Positions 8,459 through 16,378 of a stretch of DNA of 62,839 bases are shown piece by piece. The stretch is from Hoeflea sp. (lineage in GTDB: Bacteria; Pseudomonadota; Alphaproteobacteria; Rhizobiales; Rhizobiaceae). Below the pieces are notes generated by a model that had not been told where the DNA came from, ran no database searches, and saw nothing but the letters and a program-made list of their open reading frames with translations. Location: the NCBI GenBank assembly GCA_002707605.1, contig PANK01000015.1, positions 205,989 through 268,827 on the forward strand, written 5' to 3'. The translations under genes and the position numbers were made by a program. Within the stretch, counting starts at the first letter, position 1; each line of letters begins with the position of its first letter.

Positions 8459-8568
8459 GCCGCTTCGTCCTTCGCCACGGCCCCGTTGACGGGATCGACA
8501 TTGCGCATGCTGGAAACGGCGATCTGTCGAGCGGCGCGGATGCGGTTGATGAGGTGGCGGAAGTTCAT
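8455..8568 (-). CDS. Very small basic protein
   Basis: A 37-aa peptide (start MNFRHLINRIRAARQIAV) from ATG 8568. The end overlaps the next ATG and the start overlaps the upstream stop. Coding is supported only by this perfect overlap chain. Confidence 0.4.
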   Translation of the reverse strand: MNFRHLINRIRAARQIAVSSMRNVDPVNGAVAKDEAA

Positions 8569-8726
8569 GTGAAAATCCTCCAGACGGCAGCGGTGATGAA
8601 GAACACCAACGCCAGGATGGCGCTGATAACGAAGCCGGGCTTGCTGGTTGTGGCGAAGCCCATGGCGGCTGCCCATGTGAAGAACAGAGCGAGGGCGTGA
8701 AGCGCGATTTGAGCGGCAGCGATCAT
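8565..8726 (-). CDS. Small membrane protein
   Basis: A 53-aa protein. ATG 8726 was chosen over GTG 8753 because GGAG lies 8 nt before it. Two hydrophobic segments (about residues 5-24 and 32-50) predict a two-pass hairpin in the inner membrane. Function is unknown. Confidence 0.5.
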   Translation of the reverse strand: MIAAAQIALHALALFFTWAAAMGFATTSKPGFVISAILALVFFITAAVWRIFT

Positions 8727-8775
8727 CGTGTCCGCTCCATATGAATGGGCCACTGCAGGGGGAATTCCGGGACCA

Positions 8776-9177
8776 TTACTTGATCCTCCTCTGTGCTATG
8801 TGTTCGCGGATGATTGCTCTCGCGGCTTTGACGTTGCCGGAGACTGAATACAAAGCCGACGCCAGTCCGAACGGATCTTCAATGCCGCGAGCCTGGTAAA
8901 ACTCGAGCTCGTTCATGTCGTGCTGCGCGCGGTGCTGTGCCGGTGTCATGGGAAGCGTCCAAGCATCGTCTGGCTTTCTGCCCATCCCTGTCCGCTTCTT
9001 GCGATGAGCGGGGCTTCCTGTCCGGATGTGGCACGCCTCGCACGGGCCCTTGCCGTCGATGACGGAGGGGAGTTGCCGGATGAAATCGAGGTGCTTTTCG
9101 TCTTCAATCCGCTTCTGGGTCTTGTCGGCCGGGTCCAGTGAGAACGCGGTGCTCGGCCGCTTGATCATCATCGCCAT
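8776..9177 (-). CDS. Ref-like HNH nuclease family protein
   Basis: A 133-aa protein with ATG 9177 preceded by GAGG. CEACH at about residue 45, then LPMTPAQHRAQHDMNELEFY and a GIEDPFGL-type motif match the phage P1 Ref / DUF968 group. Ref is an HNH endonuclease that cuts DNA at RecA filaments. Its position next to RecT and an exonuclease fits a recombination role. Confidence 0.7.
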   Translation of the reverse strand: MAMMIKRPSTAFSLDPADKTQKRIEDEKHLDFIRQLPSVIDGKGPCEACHIRTGSPAHRKKRTGMGRKPDDAWTLPMTPAQHRAQHDMNELEFYQARGIEDPFGLASALYSVSGNVKAARAIIREHIAQRRIK

Positions 9178-9185
9178 GCCTAACC

Positions 9186-9908
9186 TCAACCAAACGGATT
9201 TTTTGTCTGCCGATCACGCAGATCGAGATGATAGCGGCACGCGTGTTTGATCCTTTCGTCCATATCCCGCTGATCGAGGCACCAGCGCAGATAGCCGCTG
9301 TCGATCTCTTCCCATGGCTGGTTCTCGTGCCTCTTGTGGGGGCACGTCCGGAGCAAGATGGGCCGCTCGCTAATCTCAAGCATCTTCTCGACGGTCAGGC
9401 CCATATCGAGCATGTGAACGAGGAGGTGTGCGGTTACATGGGTGTCGGGTCCGGCGCGATGCGCGGGTATGGCGAGATGATCCGTCACCGGCAGATCGAG
9501 CCAGTAGCGCATAACCTGATTGCCGTGGGATGGAGCATCCGGGAAAATCTCATAGGCAACCTTGAAGGTGCAGATGAACGGAAACCCCTGCGGGTCGAAG
9601 AAATGGGCTTCGAACTCTGCATTGTGCGCGACGAAGATGTCGCCCGGTTCCATGTGGGAGCGAAGGCACTCTCGACCGTAGTTCGCAGGCGGCCGCCCCC
9701 TGACCATCGCGGTCGTGATGTGATGAACTGCCGAAGTTTCAGCCGGGATCGTCCGATGGGGGTCAACTGTAGTCGACCACCAAGGCTTTATCTCGATGTC
9801 GCCCATGTCCCGATCTACGACGACGTCGGTAAGGCCGACTTCGCAGATCTCAGCGTTGGGGTCGTTCTGCTTGCCGGTGGTTTCGAGATCGATGACGCGG
9901 AACTTCAT
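9186..9908 (-). CDS. DEDD (DnaQ/ExoX-like) 3'-5' exonuclease
   Basis: A 240-aa protein. ExoI is VIDLETTG (Asp7, Glu9), ExoII is AHNAEFE and ExoIII is HRAGPD (His-x4-Asp), i.e. the DEDDh family. ExoII carries Glu where Asp is usual, a variant seen in ExoX-like proteins. The C-terminus WEEIDSGYLRWCL resembles the domain after the nuclease in phage ExoX-like proteins. It overlaps recT by 4 nt, so it probably trims strands for annealing. Confidence 0.85.
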   Translation of the reverse strand: MKFRVIDLETTGKQNDPNAEICEVGLTDVVVDRDMGDIEIKPWWSTTVDPHRTIPAETSAVHHITTAMVRGRPPANYGRECLRSHMEPGDIFVAHNAEFEAHFFDPQGFPFICTFKVAYEIFPDAPSHGNQVMRYWLDLPVTDHLAIPAHRAGPDTHVTAHLLVHMLDMGLTVEKMLEISERPILLRTCPHKRHENQPWEEIDSGYLRWCLDQRDMDERIKHACRYHLDLRDRQTKNPFG

Positions 9909-11092
9909 TTCGCGCCTCCGGGAATATCAAAGTCGATACCGGTGTTTTCTGACACTGTATCGAGGCTGATCTCGATGTCCTTCTCCCACTCACCACCTTT
10001 GCCTTGGGCGACAAGCGCTTTGTCGACGATGTCGATGACGTGCTTGAGGAGCGGATGAAGGTACTCAGAAAGGTTGGCCTTCCACCCAGGAACGCTCGCT
10101 TTCAGAATTCCGCGACGATCAGCGGCGTCGACGTCCCTTGACGGTGCAGCCATGTCGACAAGCTTCTGCAGCGTCTCGATAAGGCTCGGCATGTCCTTCT
10201 TGTGGATCCTTTCGGGGAATGGAGAGGCGGGCTCCGAAGATGTATCGGCTTTTGCTTCGGAGCCCTGCGATCCGGACTTTTGGGGCGCTGTCTCGGATCG
10301 CTCGTCGGCGGCGTTGGAGGATGCCGCAAGATCCGCCTCCGACGATTTGAGATCTATGGTGGTGCCTGAGAAAGGATCGACGCGCTCCACCTCGGGGCGC
10401 TTGTCGTTGAAATCGTACATGGCGTCTTGGCGCTCGATGATGGCGCGGATCCTGTCGTTGTTCACGGTGATGAATTTCGCACCGCGCCGGAGAACTGCCT
10501 TGCGACACATTTCCGGGAACCACTTTGTCCACGCCGGTGAACCCGGGCTCTTTGAGGCTTTTCGAACGTCATCAAGGGCAGACCGGCTCATGATCTCCCG
10601 GTGCATGACCAACTTGTCAGGGCCACGAAAGACGACATAGGCACCAATGATCTCTCCGCGGTCCTTCGCAAACGGGTTGGCTTTGTGGCTCAAGCTCTCG
10701 AGGTCGTCCATGTCGACCTCGAACTTGTCCGTCTCGTAAACGCATTCACAGAGGATCGTGGAGACACCGCCGAGCTCACGAAGGCGTTTCATCACGCCGT
10801 AAACCATCGGTTGGTAGTTGGCAGTCAGCTTGCCATCGACCTTATAGGGGAGGATGACTGCCTCTTTGGCATCCGGTATGAGGCCGTCGAACGCGCACTT
10901 CGCGAGCTCTCTCCGGATGCTATCGGGAGTGCAATCCAGTATGTCTGGGTTCTGCTGACACGCAACGTTGAAGGCCGTCGCCAAGCGGCTGTAGTCGAGG
11001 CCAGCGTCCATAGCGATCGGTGCGAGCTCGCCCCGCACGGAGTCGATGATCGCGAGTGCGGTTTGCGGCTTAGCGGTTTGCTGGTTGCTCAT
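9905..11092 (-). CDS. recT: RecT single-strand annealing protein
   Basis: A 395-aa protein. Residues about 10-230 have the RecT core (AKCAFDGLIPDAKEAVILPY, GVMKRLRELGGV, KWFPEMCRKAVLRRGAKF). RecT coats single strands and anneals homologous DNA during phage replication. The Ser/Glu-rich stretch at about 255-300 is a linker to a helical tail longer than in Rac RecT. It overlaps the RecE-like nuclease gene by 23 nt. Confidence 0.93.
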   Translation of the reverse strand: MSNQQTAKPQTALAIIDSVRGELAPIAMDAGLDYSRLATAFNVACQQNPDILDCTPDSIRRELAKCAFDGLIPDAKEAVILPYKVDGKLTANYQPMVYGVMKRLRELGGVSTILCECVYETDKFEVDMDDLESLSHKANPFAKDRGEIIGAYVVFRGPDKLVMHREIMSRSALDDVRKASKSPGSPAWTKWFPEMCRKAVLRRGAKFITVNNDRIRAIIERQDAMYDFNDKRPEVERVDPFSGTTIDLKSSEADLAASSNAADERSETAPQKSGSQGSEAKADTSSEPASPFPERIHKKDMPSLIETLQKLVDMAAPSRDVDAADRRGILKASVPGWKANLSEYLHPLLKHVIDIVDKALVAQGKGGEWEKDIEISLDTVSENTGIDFDIPGGAK

Positions 11093-12242
11093 GGAGAATG
11101 CCTCGGTTGTAGGTGGGGAGGAAGGATTTGTTCAGACGAAGCGGCTTGCGCGGCGGCGGGCTCCACAACTGGTCGGGGCCAAACTCCGACATGTAGAAGC
11201 TGTAGGTTTCGAGCGCGTGCTGGATGACCGGCTCCATGTCGTTCAACATCTCATCGTCGCCGGCGACGGAGATAACGACGGGCACCAGCCCCTTATCTCG
11301 GCGGATCATCACCCAGACCCAATCCACCTGCTCGGCGAATAGGAAATGTTCGAGGAAGTCGGGCGAGGGGCCATCGCCGAAGATCTTGCCCTGGCGGAAG
11401 AGCTTGCGCGCGGCAATCCGGCCTTGGAGGTAATATTTTCCCTGGATGTCGTAGAACATGTCGTAGATTTTTCGGATCGCCGCATCCTCATCGGTGGCGC
11501 CCTTGAAGGTCGAAAACGCCTTGGCATCAACGATCAACGCGTTGGGGCGAGTAGCCGTCGGAGCGAGCGGGTAGTCGAAGCGACATTTGCGCCGGATGCC
11601 ATCCTGTTCGTAGATGACGGACATCTCGGGAGCGCCACCGCTGAGTGACCCGGCAGTCATGACGGCGCGCAGTATCGGATCTCGCTCCATCAACTCAATT
11701 GCATCCTCGACCTGCTTGACCTGCTTCGGGGTCAGCATCTCGTAGTCGGGGTGCTCCTCGTGCCAGCTCGCAAGGATCTCGTCGAAGATCGGCGGACAAT
11801 CGTCGATTTCCTTGGCGCGAGCGATGAGATCGGGCTTGTTGCCGGTGAGCTTCTGGCCGTGCTGTCTGAGGAAATCCTTGACGCTGTCGGTCGTCGTCAA
11901 CGCACCCTTGTAATCGCTGGGTTTTGGGGGCTCTGCGTAGCGCTCTTCGAAGGCTTCCTTGCCCTCGAGGAGGCGGCAATGGAACGCTTTCCCGAAAGTC
12001 ATCGCCTCGGTCTGAACCCGCTCCTCAGGGCGCATGCGCTCATACTGGAAGAGCACCGGTGCAGTCGCCAGCTTGACGATCGACGTCGAGCCAAGGGCCG
12101 GATCCGCATGATACTTCTCCTCGTCGAGGCCGAAGTGGATGCCGAGCGGCAGGCGGCAATCATCCATCTTGGCGATGATTCCCTCAGACAGCTCGCCGAT
12201 CATGGGCGGGCGCTCTTCGTCCAGGCCAAAGATGTCAGGCAT
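11070..12242 (-). CDS. RecE-like PD-(D/E)XK exonuclease (DUF3799 type)
   Basis: A 390-aa protein. It opens with GIHFGLDEEKYHADPALGST-type residues typical of the family. The catalytic signature is FDYP followed by LIVDAKAF (D-x-K) and YDIQGKYYL (the RecB-family Q-x3-Y motif). It supplies the 5'-3' resection partner of RecT. The initial ATG lies inside the 3' end of the small membrane protein gene (8-nt overlap). Confidence 0.88.
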   Translation of the reverse strand: MPDIFGLDEERPPMIGELSEGIIAKMDDCRLPLGIHFGLDEEKYHADPALGSTSIVKLATAPVLFQYERMRPEERVQTEAMTFGKAFHCRLLEGKEAFEERYAEPPKPSDYKGALTTTDSVKDFLRQHGQKLTGNKPDLIARAKEIDDCPPIFDEILASWHEEHPDYEMLTPKQVKQVEDAIELMERDPILRAVMTAGSLSGGAPEMSVIYEQDGIRRKCRFDYPLAPTATRPNALIVDAKAFSTFKGATDEDAAIRKIYDMFYDIQGKYYLQGRIAARKLFRQGKIFGDGPSPDFLEHFLFAEQVDWVWVMIRRDKGLVPVVISVAGDDEMLNDMEPVIQHALETYSFYMSEFGPDQLWSPPPRKPLRLNKSFLPTYNRGILHEQPANR

Positions 12243-12405
12243 AGAAAATCCCTCTCAAAAGGATCGACAAACCAATCAGATGGATTGCCGTCACAGTTCC
12301 GAAAAAAATGGCGGTTGCGACTTCTCGATCCTTCATCGCGAGTTTGGTCACGACGAAGAAGGTGACGACATCGAGAAGCATGATGACGACGAGGACCCAG
12401 GTCAT
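12235..12405 (-). CDS. 56-aa membrane protein between nuclease and ATPase
   Basis: The reading frame from ATG 12405 to TGA 12235 encodes two hydrophobic helices (WVLVVIMLLDVVTFFVVT, and AIFFGTVTAIHLIGLSILL) split by KLAMKDREVA. It overlaps the ATPase stop by 4 nt and the nuclease start by 8 nt, so translation is coupled. It is probably an inner-membrane protein of unknown role in a DNA-recombination operon. Confidence 0.6.
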   Translation of the reverse strand: MTWVLVVIMLLDVVTFFVVTKLAMKDREVATAIFFGTVTAIHLIGLSILLRGIFYA

Positions 12406-13706
12406 TCGGCAGCTACGGCTACTGCAGCGCCCCGAACTCGGCCGTCTTCGATTACGACACCCGTACCTTCACCGTCGCTTACGCGTTCGATCCAGACTTG
12501 CAGATCGTTGGCTTCCGCGTAGGTTTTCAGCTCTGCCATGGCCTCGTTGTCGAGGAGCGAGCCGTCGCGGACACGGACAATGCGAAGTTTCGGGTTCATC
12601 GATCCGGCAACTGCGATCGAAACCCTCAGGCGCTGCGCGTCGGACAGCTGGTCGAAAGGCACATCGCCCACGAACACGCCGTCGTCTGTGAAGGACAAGC
12701 CCTCAACCGGGAGCTTGGCTGCTGCAACAGCGTTGCGCGCCGTTTCCCGTAGCTTATCGATTTTGACCGTGAGGTCGTCGACAACCTGCTGTTGGCCAGA
12801 AACCAAGTCAGCGATCCTCTTACGCTCCTCCGCCTTGTCGAACAGGTCGTTGATCCGCTCGAGATCGTCGAGCCTGGCTTTCATTGCAGCAACATCGACC
12901 CGGGCAGGGATGGTGAAGCTGTCGACGAGATCGCGCAGCTCCTCAAGTTCCGTTTCCAAGCTCTTGAGGCCTTCTCTCTCCGCCGCCAGTCGGCTTTCGA
13001 GATCGGCGATTCGCTGTTTGCTATCGGCAATCGCGTTCTCTCGGCCTTCCACCTGGCCTTCCAGCCTGCGCAACTCGTTTTCGGCCCGATCAACAGCGGT
13101 GTTTTCCCGCATGGCCTCGCCGATGCGATCAAGAACTTCACCGACGGATGCGCGCTCGGCCGGCGCATCTTCGATCTCGGGCAATGAACTAAGTTGACCC
13201 TCAAGGTCGCGAAGGCGTCGCTTCGCATTGGTGCGCTCGTCGAAGAGAGCTTCTGCCTCCATCTCGTTCGCAGCAAAATTGAATTCGGGCACGAGCGCGC
13301 GCAGGGACTTCGCTTGGTCAGCGGGCTTCATGCGGGCAAAGGCGAGGGGGTCGAAAGTGAGTTGGCCGACGAAGCCGTTGAGAACTTCTTGAGGGCTCTG
13401 ATAGCGCGCGCCTTCTTTGTTCTCGACGGTAATCGAGGTGGTGTACTCGCCACCATCTTTCGCTTTGAACTTCCGGGTGACGACATATTCGCCGAGATCC
13501 AGGCGGACAAAGCCGTTATCCTGGCCGTCACGGACAGGCTTCTGCTGCACGACTTTCTGCGAGCCAAGGGCCCACCAGATCGCATCGAGAACCGATGTTT
13601 TTCCCTGGCCGTTCTTGCCGGTGATCTCGACGAGGTTGGTGTCAGGGTGGATCTCAACGGCGACGAGCCGCTTGATGTTTTCTGCTTCGAGGCTGATGAT
13701 TTTCAT
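12402..13706 (-). CDS. Rad50/SbcC/RecF-like AAA ATPase
   Basis: A 434-aa protein. Walker A is GKNGQGKTSVLDA (about residues 32-44). A long coiled-coil fills about residues 150-310, and LSDAQRLRVSIA is a signature-like segment. The Walker B region (LRIVRVRDGSLLD) departs from the usual hhhhDE. No SbcD/Mre11 nuclease is adjacent; RecE-like, RecT and DEDD proteins are. The start at ATG 13706 was chosen because upstream residues look non-coding. It probably organises DNA ends for recombination. Confidence 0.85.
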   Translation of the reverse strand: MKIISLEAENIKRLVAVEIHPDTNLVEITGKNGQGKTSVLDAIWWALGSQKVVQQKPVRDGQDNGFVRLDLGEYVVTRKFKAKDGGEYTTSITVENKEGARYQSPQEVLNGFVGQLTFDPLAFARMKPADQAKSLRALVPEFNFAANEMEAEALFDERTNAKRRLRDLEGQLSSLPEIEDAPAERASVGEVLDRIGEAMRENTAVDRAENELRRLEGQVEGRENAIADSKQRIADLESRLAAEREGLKSLETELEELRDLVDSFTIPARVDVAAMKARLDDLERINDLFDKAEERKRIADLVSGQQQVVDDLTVKIDKLRETARNAVAAAKLPVEGLSFTDDGVFVGDVPFDQLSDAQRLRVSIAVAGSMNPKLRIVRVRDGSLLDNEAMAELKTYAEANDLQVWIERVSDGEGTGVVIEDGRVRGAAVAVAAE

Positions 13707-13884
13707 GCGACATCTCCTTTTCGAAGAGCTCGAGCGCTTCGATTGCTGCTTGTGCCTCGCCGATGAACCTGGCGCGGATGAGCGGTGGCAGTCGGGCCCA
13801 ACGCACTTCGGCGCGACGTGGGTCTGCCTCTTGGGAGAATGTGCGGTAGATCGCGAAGGCGACGAATTCGGCGCGATCAACCAT
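13654..13884 (-). CDS. Small hypothetical protein upstream of the ATPase
   Basis: A 76-aa protein, ATG 13884, whose end overlaps the ATPase start by 53 nt. The first about 55 residues are helical (AEFVAFAIYRTFSQEADP) and the last about 20 are basic. No family was recognised. Confidence 0.5.
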   Translation of the reverse strand: MVDRAEFVAFAIYRTFSQEADPRRAEVRWARLPPLIRARFIGEAQAAIEALELFEKEMSHENHQPRSRKHQAARRR

Positions 13885-14134
13885 CGCTAAGGGACCGAAG
13901 CATCAGTGCCCTATTCGCATTGTCGATGAGCTCTCGTTCCCGTTCTTTGAGCGGTTTTCCGGCCATGAACTTCTCGATTGCCCTTTTTGTCTCCAGGTCT
14001 TCCACGACATCCTCAAATCGTTTCGCCGACCGGTTCGGCTTCCGCTTCTGGCTTCGGCCGGCGTCAAGTTCGACCGCGTCGACGGCTGTCCTTGTGGGGA
14101 TATCGCTACAAAAGAATTTGTAATCAGTCAACAA
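13877..14134 (-). CDS. First gene of the leftward operon, start uncertain
   Basis: The open frame runs to a TTG at 14134, but that TTG is part of the likely -35 of the leftward promoter. A better start is the GTG about 130 nt from the stop side, preceded by TTTGAGGATGTC, giving a protein of about 42 aa that begins with EDLETKRAIEKFMAG. The product is charged and helical with no family recognised. The coordinates give the maximal frame. Confidence 0.45.
   Translation of the reverse strand: MLTDYKFFCSDIPTRTAVDAVELDAGRSQKRKPNRSAKRFEDVVEDLETKRAIEKFMAGKPLKERERELIDNANRALMLRSLSDG
14103..14131 (-). promoter_or_regulatory. Leftward early promoter (PL) with repressor operator
   Basis: On the minus strand TTGACT (14126-14131), a 17-bp spacer and TAGCGA (14103-14108) form a promoter. 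The 18-bp palindrome CTACAAAAGAATTTGTAA (14106-14123) sits between and over the boxes. It matches the operator at 15430-15447 in 17 of 18 positions. This should be where the repressor shuts off recombination and integration genes in the lysogen. Confidence 0.7.
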
Positions 14135-14524
14135 AAAAAATTGTAGAGCATTGCCGAATTGAAAATTCGATTGTAGAAAACAGGAAGCCCCGCCGTGAGG
14201 AGCGGGGCTTCAAAAAAGAGATCGGTCGGTTGAAGACGATGGCGATCTCACCGTGATGGACACGGTTTGTTCCTTACCATCGGGCGCGCGAAAAAGGAAG
14301 CCCCACTCCGAAAGACCGAAGGGGTTCGCGCCGTAGCCTGCCAGGGCTTCGATAAAGTGCGGTCAAGGGTTGGTGCTGGGTTTCAACCAACTCGGAAGGG
14401 GTGACGGACGGCTCCGGCGGTCAAGATCACTACCGGCATAGGGGCTAAACCTGTGTGCTTTCGAGCGCAGGGCTTAGTCCTCCTATGTTCGGAGCTCAGG
14501 ACTCACCAGCGGTCAAAAGATGGT
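14135..14524. other. 390-bp gene-free region with hairpins
   Basis: No convincing coding frame. It holds TTGTAG half-sites at 14141 and 14171, a strong hairpin AAGCCCCGC/GCGGGGCTT (14185-14210) flanked by an A-run and TTTT, a second GGAAGCCCC copy near 14293 with partial pairing to GGGGTTC, and AGTCCT/AGGACT (14476-14503). It could contain a terminator for the repressor transcript or a small antisense RNA. Confidence 0.4.
14185..14210 (-). terminator. GC-rich hairpin, probable terminator of the repressor transcript
   Basis: Nine paired bases (AAGCCCCGC with GCGGGGCTT) around an 8-nt loop. In the leftward direction it is followed by CCTGTTTTC, a weak U-tract. It lies between the repressor unit and PL, where insulation is expected. 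Confidence 0.45.
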
Positions 14525-14743
14525 TCAATCTTTCTCAGGATCTATCCCGAATATCCTCATAGCCCCATAGGCGACCAAGAGAAAAACCGCGAAAGCGAGC
14601 ATAAGCACGGCGAGGTTGTCTCTGAAAAAATAAGCGCCGAGCGCAACCAGAAGTGCCAAACCAAGAAGGCCGGCGATGGCCGATCGAACCACGGCGGCGC
14701 CAAACAGAAGGACAGCGGCGATTATCGCTACGAGATAGAACAT
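14525..14743 (-). CDS. Small membrane protein downstream of the repressor
   Basis: A 72-aa protein with two or three hydrophobic helices (MFYLVAIIAAVLLFGAAVV; GLLGLALLVALGAYFF; LMLAFAVFLLVAYGAM) ending in a charged tail. The ATG is one base after the repressor stop, so it is probably co-expressed in the lysogen. Superinfection exclusion or similar is possible, but nothing specific was recognised. Confidence 0.6.
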   Translation of the reverse strand: MFYLVAIIAAVLLFGAAVVRSAIAGLLGLALLVALGAYFFRDNLAVLMLAFAVFLLVAYGAMRIFGIDPEKD

Positions 14744-14744
14744 T

Positions 14745-15395
14745 CTACTCTTTCGAGACTGAATAGACGACGCGGCCGAGAACTCTCACCTCATCACCTT
14801 CTGAGCCATCTACCGGTATTGGTTGTTGGAATAGCGGATCTGTGGATTCGGGAAGAAGCCACAATGAGCCGGTATCATCTTTCCATAAAGATTTCACGGT
14901 TGCTTCATGCATCCCGTCTGCGCGCCGCCGCTCGATGATGTAGCGTTTGCCAGGCACGAGCGCCACTTCATCGTCGTGTGCATTGACGTAGATGAGGGCG
15001 GTTCCTTCCGGATACCGCCGGTTCATAGAAGGGCCTCGGGCCTCAACTCCGTAAAGCTCAAGTCGCGAAAATTCTGCATCGTTGGGCACCGCCACCTCAT
15101 ACCAATCATCCGGATCCCACTCTGACGCCTCGGCCCATTCTCCGGCCTGGACATGCCCTCGGATCATAACCCTTCGGATATCTGGTGCCGCTTCCTCAAC
15201 GCCGCTTTCAAGGTATTGTGGTGAAACCGATAGTTCCATTGCAAGCGGAACGATGTAGCGCGGGCGCTTGACGATGCCGCGTTCAAGAGCTTGTACCGCC
15301 TGCGGTTTGATCCCGATGCGTCGCGCGAGCTCTGACTGAGACAGCCCCGACTTTAGCCGTAGGCGCCTTACCCGGTTTCCAAGATCTTGATTCAT
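14745..15395 (-). CDS. CI/LexA-type phage repressor (XRE HTH plus S24 peptidase)
   Basis: A 216-aa protein. The N-terminal HTH is LSQSELARRIGIKPQAVQAL (about residues 19-38). The C-terminal S24 domain has a likely Ala-Gly self-cleavage site in HVQAGEWAEA, a catalytic Ser in ARGPSM and Lys in VPGKRYII. It should maintain lysogeny and be inactivated through RecA. ATG 15395 lacks a Shine-Dalgarno, and GATAAT ends about 7 nt upstream, so the mRNA may be leaderless. Confidence 0.92.
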   Translation of the reverse strand: MNQDLGNRVRRLRLKSGLSQSELARRIGIKPQAVQALERGIVKRPRYIVPLAMELSVSPQYLESGVEEAAPDIRRVMIRGHVQAGEWAEASEWDPDDWYEVAVPNDAEFSRLELYGVEARGPSMNRRYPEGTALIYVNAHDDEVALVPGKRYIIERRRADGMHEATVKSLWKDDTGSLWLLPESTDPLFQQPIPVDGSEGDEVRVLGRVVYSVSKE

Positions 15396-15480
15396 GGCCA
15401 AATTATCCGAAATTTGTAGATGATTTTCGCTACAAAAGAATTTGTTGACAATTACAAAAAGATTTGTAGAGTGGCGGCCT
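15396..15480. promoter_or_regulatory. Divergent early control region with operators and PR
   Basis: Rightward promoter: TTGACA (15445-15450), 16 bp, TAGAGT (15467-15472). Operators: CTACAAAAGAATTTGTTG (15430-15447) and TTACAAAAAGATTTGTAG (15452-15469), both 18-bp dyads with a 4-bp centre and separated by 4 bp. A degenerate third site with half-site TTTGTAG (15413-15419) overlaps GATAAT (minus strand, 15402-15407), a likely -10 for the repressor. Expected transcription starts fall at or just before both ATGs. Confidence 0.75.
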
Positions 15481-15720
15481 ATGAGCACCACCGAAAACAC
15501 CTTCGAGCCGGGTTGGCCGGCGGTCATCGCCAAGGCGGGAAACCAGGAGCGTGTCGCCGAAATCCTCGGCGTCAAGCAGCAGACAATCTCTGCTCGCATC
15601 GTCAAAGGAAAACCGCCGAGCCTCGACGATTGCTTCCGGCTTTCCGAGGCACTTGGCATGCCACGTCATGAAATCCGTCCGGATGTGTTCCCCGCCGCAG
15701 TCGGCGAGGGGGCTGGATGA
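15481..15720 (+). CDS. Cro/YdaS-like transcriptional regulator
   Basis: A 79-aa protein with an HTH (ERVAEILGVKQQTISARI, about residues 24-41) of the Cro/YdaS type. It is divergent from the repressor and first in the rightward operon, so it probably represses the repressor promoter to commit to lytic growth. No good Shine-Dalgarno precedes ATG 15481, and TAGAGT ends 8 nt before it, suggesting a leaderless mRNA. Confidence 0.85.
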   Translation: MSTTENTFEPGWPAVIAKAGNQERVAEILGVKQQTISARIVKGKPPSLDDCFRLSEALGMPRHEIRPDVFPAAVGEGAG

Positions 15721-15871
15721 TCGGTGTGTGCTGACCAGTTGAACAGTCGATGACAGGGCGCGGGGCCAGAGCTTCCAAACAAGACCGCCGCTTTCCCATC
15801 ATCATTCGACATCGTCATTCTCCGTCCGCCTCTCTGGCGGTGAGTGAAAACTAGCAAGAGAGGATTTCGCG

Positions 15872-16378
15872 ATGACGGAAAAGTCGTGTCGGGAGACGGA
15901 AATGTCACGAGTAGAGTTTGTTGGCGCTGGCGATGTTGTCGAGAAGCATAGGGCGCAACTCCGCCTGGAGATGTCGGAGGGGATCAAGTTCCTTGGCTCC
16001 GGAGGTCAGAACCGTAAGGACGAGTCCAAAATTGCGGCGCGTCTGACGAAACTCACCCACTCGATGGTCGAGCGTCTTCGCTACAAGAAAATTCAGGGTC
16101 CGGAGGGTGCGATCGTTGAGATCGTCCGGGAAGCGGTGAGGGTGAAAAAGGCCGATGACGCAAAACGAGAAGAACACAAACGGTTTGTCGAAAGCCAATC
16201 ACGGGGCGCTGCCGCAGGAGCAAGGCTTGGAAGCGAGGAAATCGCTTACCGCCTCGCCACGGTTGAAGAGAGGCTGGCTCGCATTGATCCTGAATTCCAC
16301 GGGGAGGCGATTGGTCGGCTTCGGTTCGCTCGTGACGTATTGGGGCGCGCTTCTGATCGAGGCAACGACCGACAATGA
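15872..16378 (+). CDS. Hypothetical early protein
   Basis: A 168-aa charged helical protein, with ATG 15872 preceded by AGAGAGGA. Segments such as KTHSMVERLRYKKIQG-like helices and a Lys/Glu-rich central stretch suggest coiled-coil or nucleic-acid binding. No family was recognised. It overlaps the next gene by 4 nt. Confidence 0.6.
   Translation: MTEKSCRETEMSRVEFVGAGDVVEKHRAQLRLEMSEGIKFLGSGGQNRKDESKIAARLTKLTHSMVERLRYKKIQGPEGAIVEIVREAVRVKKADDAKREEHKRFVESQSRGAAAGARLGSEEIAYRLATVEERLARIDPEFHGEAIGRLRFARDVLGRASDRGNDRQ

Noticed and set aside
14106-15469. TTTGTAG repeats as a CRISPR-like or transposon repeat
   Set aside because: Spacing and dyad symmetry within promoters fit operators; no regular spacers or terminal repeats.
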